Assembly (NCBI GenBank): GCA_030536095.1
Contig: JAUNQQ010000049.1
Coordinates: 1-5,604 of the forward strand
Reading direction: 5' to 3'
From: Candidatus Saccharimonadota bacterium
GTDB lineage: Bacteria > Patescibacteriota > Saccharimonadia > Saccharimonadales > Saccharimonadaceae
DNA length: 5,604 nt
The stretch's first letter is position 1. Each line of letters opens with the position of its first letter. The position numbers were made by a program, and so were the translations under genes. The notes under the pieces were generated by a model, which ran no database searches, was not told the DNA's origin, and worked only from the letters and a program-made list of their open reading frames with translations. Of the stretch, positions 1-3,048 are shown one piece after another.

Positions 1-110
1 CGGACTTTATAAGGGGTGTAGTTCTTATTAAACAAAAACAGTTCAACGCTGACATTGTTTTTTATTTCGTCAACTTCATTTGCCCACTGAAAAACATCGA
101 ATTCTTCCAT
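1..110 (-). CDS. 5' end of an unrecognised protein gene (partial)
   Basis: An open frame reads leftwards from an ATG at 108-110 and runs off the window edge after 36 codons. The visible protein begins MEEFDVFQWANEVDEIKNNV and continues with a mixed acidic and aromatic stretch. No signal peptide or membrane segment is visible, so a cytosolic protein is likely. The start is well supported. GAGGAG (reverse complement of 115-120) sits four bases upstream of the ATG, and an extended -10 promoter lies just behind it. I do not recognise the family from so short a piece and assign no function. The gene diverges from the palindromic element and small-RNA unit to its right. Confidence 0.75.
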   Translation of the reverse strand, partial: MEEFDVFQWANEVDEIKNNVSVELFLFNKNYTPYKV

Positions 111-133
111 AATTCTCCTCACTTATTTTTTTC

Positions 134-142
134 ATTATAGCA
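134..142 (-). promoter_or_regulatory. Extended -10 promoter of the partial gene
   Basis: On the minus strand the sequence reads TGCTATAAT, a perfect -10 hexamer with the TGn extension. No good -35 lies 16-18 bases upstream. Transcription should start near 127, giving a leader of about 17 nt that contains the GAGGAG ribosome site. This gene therefore has a leader, unlike three others in the window. Confidence 0.7.
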
Positions 143-193
143 TACTTTTTATTTTTCTTGATAAAATTTCTGGGTTTAGATTATGTGTATAGT

Positions 194-233
194 TACTAAA
201 ATTTAGTTTTTTAGCGAAGACTTGGATTTGTTG
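194..233 (+). repeat. Degenerate extra copy of the palindromic element's left arm
   Basis: This stretch runs parallel to 241-283. Both begin TACTAA(A/G)ATTT. After a few bases of length difference, both continue GCGA(A/G)GACTTG(G/A)ATT followed by TTG. The copy is shorter and has diverged. It reads as a decayed or truncated second left arm sitting directly beside the intact element at 235-426. No matching right arm is obvious between this copy and the intact element. Confidence 0.55.
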
Positions 234-234
234 G

Positions 235-426
235 TATTTCTACTAAGATTTTCTTATCTTTTCGGCGAGGACTTGAATTATTGTAAAAATTACAGCATTC
301 AGTCTGGCTTTTTCTCCTCATTCGCGCTTTGCGCTGCTTCGAGAAAACACAGTGACTGCTGTGATTTTTACAATATTCAAATCTGGTTATATTCGCCGAA
401 AAGATAAGAAAATCTTAGTAGAGATA
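235..426. repeat. Near-palindromic MITE-like element, about 192 bp
   Basis: The outer arms are 28-base perfect inverted repeats (241-268 against 393-420). They extend to 235 and 426 with one mismatch, so the element begins and ends with TA. The symmetry continues inwards: ATTGTAAAAAT (280-290) against ATTTTTACAAT (364-374), ACAGCA (292-297) against TGCTGT (357-362), TTTTCTC (310-316) against GAGAAAA (341-347), and GCGC-TTT-GCGC at the centre (324-334). Transcribed from either strand it would form one long hairpin. Size, long terminal inverted repeats, flanking TA and lack of a credible gene suggest a non-autonomous element, possibly mobilised by an IS630/Tc1-type transposase. That family link is inference. 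A 61-codon open frame across it is an artefact of the repeat. Confidence 0.75.
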
Positions 427-471
427 AAACCTTGGTTGGCATTTTATGACAAAAATTGGTAAAGAAAGTCA

Positions 472-500
472 TTGACAAAAGATTTATGGTTAGTTATAAT
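472..500 (+). promoter_or_regulatory. Perfect-consensus sigma-70 promoter for an orphan small RNA
   Basis: TTGACA (472-477) and TATAAT (495-500) are separated by exactly 17 bases, the full housekeeping consensus. This is the only promoter in the window with a matching -35. Transcription should begin near 507-508. No ribosome site or plausible start codon follows, and a terminator lies about 70 bases downstream, so the promoter appears to drive a non-coding RNA. Confidence 0.85.
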
Positions 501-506
501 GGGATT

Positions 507-606
507 AGTTCAGATTGAACGGTCGGCTCACTGCGAGTCAGCTTACATATATAAGTTGAGAGCTTATCTGTTCAAAAAACTGCACGTGGCTAAGTGCGGT
601 TTTTTG
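507..606 (+). ncRNA. Unrecognised small RNA of about 100 nt
   Basis: The unit runs from a perfect promoter to an intrinsic terminator and contains no credible reading frame. Predicted helices, by eye, are GTTCA(508-512)/TGAAC(516-520), GGCTC(525-529)/GAGTC(535-539), AGCTTA(540-545)/TAAGTT(552-557), and the terminator stem 580-599. Competing pairings exist. TTGAAC (515-520) can pair instead with GTTCAA (570-575), and TAAG (552-555) with the second AGCTTA (561-566). I looked for the conserved cores of SRP RNA, tmRNA, RNase P, 6S RNA and tRNA and saw none. Because the next gene, trmH, is convergent, this is not a leader or attenuator of a downstream gene. It is more likely a trans-acting or housekeeping-like RNA. 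Ends are estimates. Confidence 0.65.
574..605. terminator. Bidirectional intrinsic terminator between the small RNA and trmH
   Basis: The stem CTGCAC (580-585)/GTGCGG (594-599), with one G-U pair, encloses an eight-base loop. It is flanked by AAAAAA (574-579) and TTTTTT (600-605), with a second T run from 607 to 613. Read rightwards it ends the small RNA. Read leftwards it gives the same stem followed by six Ts and can end the trmH transcript, whose stop codon is about 60 bases away. Confidence 0.85.
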
Positions 607-664
607 TTTTTTTGTAGGGTGATGCGGTTTTGGCGGGATAATTCCCTGATGAAAAATGGTCGGA

Positions 665-1168
665 TTAGAGACTTTTGCGGGTGAGCTCCCAGAGGGCGAT
701 GGCGGCGGCGATGGAAACATTAAAAGATTCCTTTCGTCCCACCATCGGAATTTCTAAGATAACTTCACATTCAGCTAAAATTTCCGCTGGAATACCATTA
801 ACTTCTTCGCCGAGAATTAGGGCTAGCGAAGAATTTTTAGTCTGAAAATCTTTTAGCGAAACTTTGCGCGCGTCTTCCAGGTTATTTTCCAGTCCGGCAA
901 TTAATACCCCCTTAGATTTTAGTGCGTGAATTTTTGTTGGTAAATCATCACAAGTCTTAATTGTTAGCATTTCTTCTGCGCCTAGCGCGGTTTTGGCGAT
1001 TTGATGATTCAGCTTTTCGCGCAGGTGCGGCAATAATCGCTCGTCATTAAAGCGCGGAGTATAACCAGATAAAATTACCTCTCGTACACCTAACCCCTCG
1101 GCGGTGCGTAAAATCGCCCCTACATTGTAAGTTGAGCGAATATTATGTAAAACTAAAATTAACTCCAT
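665..1168 (-). CDS. SpoU/TrmH-family RNA 2'-O-methyltransferase
   Basis: This 167-residue protein is a SPOUT-class enzyme expected to transfer a methyl group from S-adenosylmethionine to a ribose 2'-OH of tRNA or rRNA in the cytosol. All three family motifs are visible. Motif 1 is LHNIRSTYNVGAILRTAEG (residues 7-25) with the catalytic-type Arg11 and Asn15. Motif 2 is LILGEEVNGIP (117-127). Motif 3 is IPMVGRKESFNVSIA (140-154), which forms the SAM-binding trefoil knot with motif 2. There is no N-terminal substrate-recognition domain such as RlmB has, so this is the short catalytic-core form. The exact target cannot be read from sequence, so no symbol is given. The ATG at 1166-1168 has no Shine-Dalgarno. 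A -10 box ends six bases before it, predicting a leaderless mRNA. The gene converges on the small RNA and diverges from the small-protein operon. Confidence 0.92.
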   Translation of the reverse strand: MELILVLHNIRSTYNVGAILRTAEGLGVREVILSGYTPRFNDERLLPHLREKLNHQIAKTALGAEEMLTIKTCDDLPTKIHALKSKGVLIAGLENNLEDARKVSLKDFQTKNSSLALILGEEVNGIPAEILAECEVILEIPMVGRKESFNVSIAAAIALWELTRKSL

Positions 1169-1174
1169 GCTATT

Positions 1175-1183
1175 ATTGTATCA
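1175..1183 (-). promoter_or_regulatory. Extended -10 promoter giving leaderless trmH mRNA
   Basis: The minus strand reads TGATACAAT. Six bases separate the hexamer (1175-1180) from the ATG at 1168, so the expected +1 is the A of the start codon. There is no ribosome site. The position where a -35 would lie overlaps the -10 of the opposing small-protein promoter (1199-1204). Confidence 0.65.
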
Positions 1184-1195
1184 TATTTAGTTTTA

Positions 1196-1204
1196 TGTTA
1201 TAAT
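1196..1204 (+). promoter_or_regulatory. Extended -10 promoter of the small-protein operon
   Basis: The plus strand reads TGTTATAAT with a perfect hexamer at 1199-1204. A weak -35 (TTGTAT, 1176-1181) stands 17 bases upstream and overlaps the trmH -10. Expected +1 is near 1211, giving a leader of about 30 nt that contains AAGGAG (1229-1234) six bases before the ATG at 1241. Confidence 0.65.
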
Positions 1205-1240
1205 TAATTGTTGTGGGGCGAACCTTGGAAGGAGAAAAAG

Positions 1241-1351
1241 ATGGGCTTGGTAGGAAAGGTTATAATCGGGGTGTACGTTGTTTCATGGATGGCGCTAGCG
1301 TATTTTATAGCAACGGCGCCGGAATGTCCGGATGGGGTTGAATGGGGGTAG
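1241..1351 (+). CDS. Small single-TM membrane protein, 36 aa (unknown)
   Basis: This 36-codon frame has a strong ribosome site (AAGGAG, six-base spacing) and a promoter about 37 bases upstream, so it is probably translated despite its size. The protein is MGLVGK, then a hydrophobic helix VIIGVYVVSWMALAYFIATA (residues 7-26), then the tail PECPDGVEWG. Lys6 before the helix suggests the N-terminus stays inside and the short acidic tail with Cys29 faces outwards. It has no signal-peptidase or lipobox pattern that I trust. I do not recognise a family. The stop codon lies one base before the next start, and the two genes share a promoter and terminator. Small regulatory or subunit-type membrane proteins and toxin-like peptides are both possible, and nothing decides between them. 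Confidence 0.7.
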   Translation: MGLVGKVIIGVYVVSWMALAYFIATAPECPDGVEWG

Positions 1352-1352
1352 A

Positions 1353-1466
1353 ATGAGATTTTTAGACGGACTTTTCTTTATAGTATTCATTTTTCTTCTG
1401 ATTATCTGTGGATATCCGCAGGAACTAAAAGATGCAGAAAATGAAGTTTTGATGTGGAATTCATAG
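1353..1466 (+). CDS. Second small single-TM membrane protein, 37 aa (unknown)
   Basis: This 37-codon frame starts one base after the previous stop. Its ribosome site is the GGGGGT at 1344-1349, which lies inside the end of the upstream gene, so translation is probably coupled. The protein begins MRFLDG. A hydrophobic segment LFFIVFIFLLIICGY (residues 7-21) follows, and then an acidic tail (PQELKDAENEV, 22-32) ending in MWNS. Arg2 suggests the N-terminus is inside and the tail outside, the same arrangement as its partner. Cys19 follows Ile-Ile and does not form a proper lipobox. I recognise no family. The strict pairing with the upstream gene suggests the two proteins act together, perhaps as a membrane heteromer, which is inference. 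Confidence 0.62.
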   Translation: MRFLDGLFFIVFIFLLIICGYPQELKDAENEVLMWNS

Positions 1467-1469
1467 TTT

Positions 1470-1490
1470 GCGGGCCGAAAGGCCCGCTTT
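1470..1490. terminator. GC-rich terminator hairpin between convergent units
   Basis: GCGGGCC (1470-1476) and GGCCCGC (1481-1487) form a perfect seven-base-pair stem capped by a GAAA tetraloop. On the plus strand only TTT (1488-1490), then GATTATT, follows, so the U tract is short. On the minus strand there is no U tract. The hairpin begins three bases after the second small-protein stop codon and ends three bases before the last codon position of the opposing yolD-like gene, so it most likely ends the small-protein operon. Confidence 0.7.
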
Positions 1491-1492
1491 GA

Positions 1493-1708
1493 TTATTCGG
1501 GAGATTTTTCGATTCTGTCTTTTAGACGTAGTTTTTCTTCGACTTCCCACTCTTTTTTCTGAAGGGCTAATTCTAGGCTGCCGAGCGCCGAAAAAGGCAT
1601 AAATTGTTTGGCGCGGTCGGAGATGGACATATGGGGATGCTTGTAATTTGGAGCTGGCTGAGTGGGTGGATTTAGCTGATTTTCTGGTAGAATGTTAGTT
1701 TTCGCCAC
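1493..1708 (-). CDS. YolD-like protein, partner of the Y-family polymerase
   Basis: This small protein (71 residues from the chosen start) carries the YolD-family signature PHMSISDRAKQFMPFSAL at residues 25-42. A charged helical C-terminus of alternating Glu, Lys and Arg follows. YolD-like proteins are usually encoded next to Y-family polymerases of the UvrX/YqjW type and are thought to act as accessory or regulatory partners, by analogy with UmuD beside UmuC. Their mechanism is poorly known. I chose the GTG at 1706-1708 because GGAGG (1717-1721) stands eight bases upstream. The in-frame GTG at 1727-1729 has no ribosome site. The start overlaps the last 14 bases of the polymerase gene, so the two are one operon with coupled translation. 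The N-terminal 24 residues are Pro/Asn/Gln-rich and probably flexible. Confidence 0.85.
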   Translation of the reverse strand: MAKTNILPENQLNPPTQPAPNYKHPHMSISDRAKQFMPFSALGSLELALQKKEWEVEEKLRLKDRIEKSPE

Positions 1709-2951
1709 TTTTATGTCCTCCGATTTCACGATTTCGCGCTAGTGTTTGGGCGTGAGGTTCGAGGTCTTCAGCCTGAAAAATGGCGTTTTTACCGAAGCGA
1801 CTTTTAATTGCGAGAATGGCTTCGGATTTTTTATGCTCGCGCTTTTTTAGCTCGGTATCCGTAAATAAATCTAGTTGTTTTATAGTCTGTTCGTCTGCGA
1901 TTTTTCCGGCGGAGAGATTTATGCGACGGATTTTTTGGTTGGGGTCGGTAACTCTCCAAAAAACCTGTTCGGTGGTGGTGACAATTTCGGGGAGATTATT
2001 GGTTGGGCCGGAGAGATGGATGCTGCCAGAATGAAACTGAAAATCTTTTGTGCCAATAGAGAGGGAGATAATTTCGGCGGTCATATGAGTTTTTATTAGG
2101 CGCATAGCGAGTTCGCGAGACATTTCGCGGATGATGAGGGCGGTTTCTTCTCGGCTATATTCGCGGGGGAGGACTTGTCCTTCGGAGAAGCTGCGACTTT
2201 TGGGCTGATGTTGTTTAATATCTTTAATCGTAACGGGTTCAATTCCCCAGGCGTGATCGATAAGAAGTTCCGCATCAATGCCGAAGAGTTTATAGAGTAA
2301 TTCTGGGTCGGCGAGCGTGATGGCGCGCTGAGTGAGAATGGCGTGATTTTCTAGTTTTTCGGCGGTTTTTCGGCCGATGCGCCAAAAATCAGACAGGGGG
2401 CGGTAGTCCCAGAGTTTTTCGCGATAAGTTTTTTCGGTGAGTTCGCCAATGAAGTTAGGAGAGGTTTTGGCCATAATGTCAAGGGCGACTTTGGCGAGGT
2501 AGAGATTTGTGCCGACACCAGCAGTGGCGCGAAGACCTAACTTTTTCTGAGTTTTTTTCATTAGCATTTCTGCAAGTGCAGAGGCGGATTTTTGATACAT
2601 TTTTAGATAGGGCTGGACATTAATAAAGCATTCGTCGATAGAATACTGAAAAAGATCTTCTTTAGAAAAATGATTAAGGTAAATACCATAAATCTCAGTG
2701 CAATAATCGATGTATTTTTTCATCCGAGGTGGGGCGATGATGAGGTTTTTGGTGCGGGGGACTTCAAAAAGGCGGCAACGGTTTTTAATGCCTTTTGCTT
2801 TTAGACTGGGAGAAACTGCAAGGCAAACCGTGCCGTTTGTGCGGGATTCGTCGGCAACAACAAGATCGGTCGTTAGCGGATTAAGTCCCCGTTCGACACA
2901 TTCGACGGAGGCGTAAAATGATTTCAGATCGATACAGATAGACCAGCTCAT
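1695..2951 (-). CDS. Y-family translesion DNA polymerase (UmuC/UvrX type)
   Basis: This 418-residue protein is a full-length error-prone polymerase that copies past DNA lesions. The palm begins with IDLKSFYASVE, giving the metal-binding Asp8 and the Tyr13 steric-gate position. The second catalytic motif YSIDECF supplies Asp106 and Glu107. TAGVGTNLYLAKVALD (143-158) is the usual conserved stretch, and IGRKTAEKL (192-200) is the thumb helix-hairpin-helix. The little finger begins around SRSFSEGQ (252-259). QLDLF (359-363) is a canonical sliding-clamp-binding motif, and the C-terminus ends with RNREIGGHK, typical of the UvrX/YqjW branch. All catalytic residues are present. The ATG lies six bases after an extended -10 and has no Shine-Dalgarno, predicting a leaderless mRNA. 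I found no LexA-type inverted repeat in the 97-base divergent region shared with leuS. Confidence 0.95.
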   Translation of the reverse strand: MSWSICIDLKSFYASVECVERGLNPLTTDLVVADESRTNGTVCLAVSPSLKAKGIKNRCRLFEVPRTKNLIIAPPRMKKYIDYCTEIYGIYLNHFSKEDLFQYSIDECFINVQPYLKMYQKSASALAEMLMKKTQKKLGLRATAGVGTNLYLAKVALDIMAKTSPNFIGELTEKTYREKLWDYRPLSDFWRIGRKTAEKLENHAILTQRAITLADPELLYKLFGIDAELLIDHAWGIEPVTIKDIKQHQPKSRSFSEGQVLPREYSREETALIIREMSRELAMRLIKTHMTAEIISLSIGTKDFQFHSGSIHLSGPTNNLPEIVTTTEQVFWRVTDPNQKIRRINLSAGKIADEQTIKQLDLFTDTELKKREHKKSEAILAIKSRFGKNAIFQAEDLEPHAQTLARNREIGGHKSGEN

Positions 2952-2957
2952 AGTTTT

Positions 2958-2966
2958 ATTTTAGCA
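2958..2966 (-). promoter_or_regulatory. Extended -10 promoter giving leaderless polymerase mRNA
   Basis: The minus strand reads TGCTAAAAT, with the hexamer at 2958-2963 and exactly six bases before the ATG at 2951. The expected +1 is the A of the start codon. There is no recognisable -35. A second GCTAAAAT lies 29 bases upstream (2987-2994) without the TG extension. It could be a weaker alternative promoter or half of a binding site. Confidence 0.6.
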
Positions 2967-3033
2967 TTTTTAGAATGCGAGATGAAATTTTAGCGAAAAT
3001 ATCTGGGGATTTTTTAGTGATAAGATTAAGATG

Positions 3034-3042
3034 TGGTATAAT
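3034..3042 (+). promoter_or_regulatory. Extended -10 promoter giving leaderless leuS mRNA
   Basis: The plus strand reads TGGTATAAT with a perfect hexamer at 3037-3042. Six bases separate it from the ATG at 3049-3051, so the expected +1 is the A of that ATG. No -35 or ribosome site is evident. A leader-based control such as a T-box, common for synthetase genes in Firmicutes, is excluded here. Confidence 0.7.
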
Positions 3043-3048
3043 GTGGAT

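Noticed and set aside
222..407. 61-codon plus-strand frame
   Set aside because: It covers most of the palindromic element, has no ribosome site, and its sequence is dictated by the inverted repeat.
472..684. 70-codon plus-strand frame
   Set aside because: It begins within the -35 of the small-RNA promoter, crosses the terminator and runs into trmH, so no transcript would carry its start.
1393..1411. Cys19 of the second small protein as a lipoprotein lipobox
   Set aside because: The residues before the Cys are Ile-Ile, without the small residue required at -1.
208..2997. TTTTAGCGAA occurring at 208, 852 and 2988
   Set aside because: One copy is inside trmH codons, spacing and context differ, and such a 10-mer can recur by chance in A+T-rich DNA.
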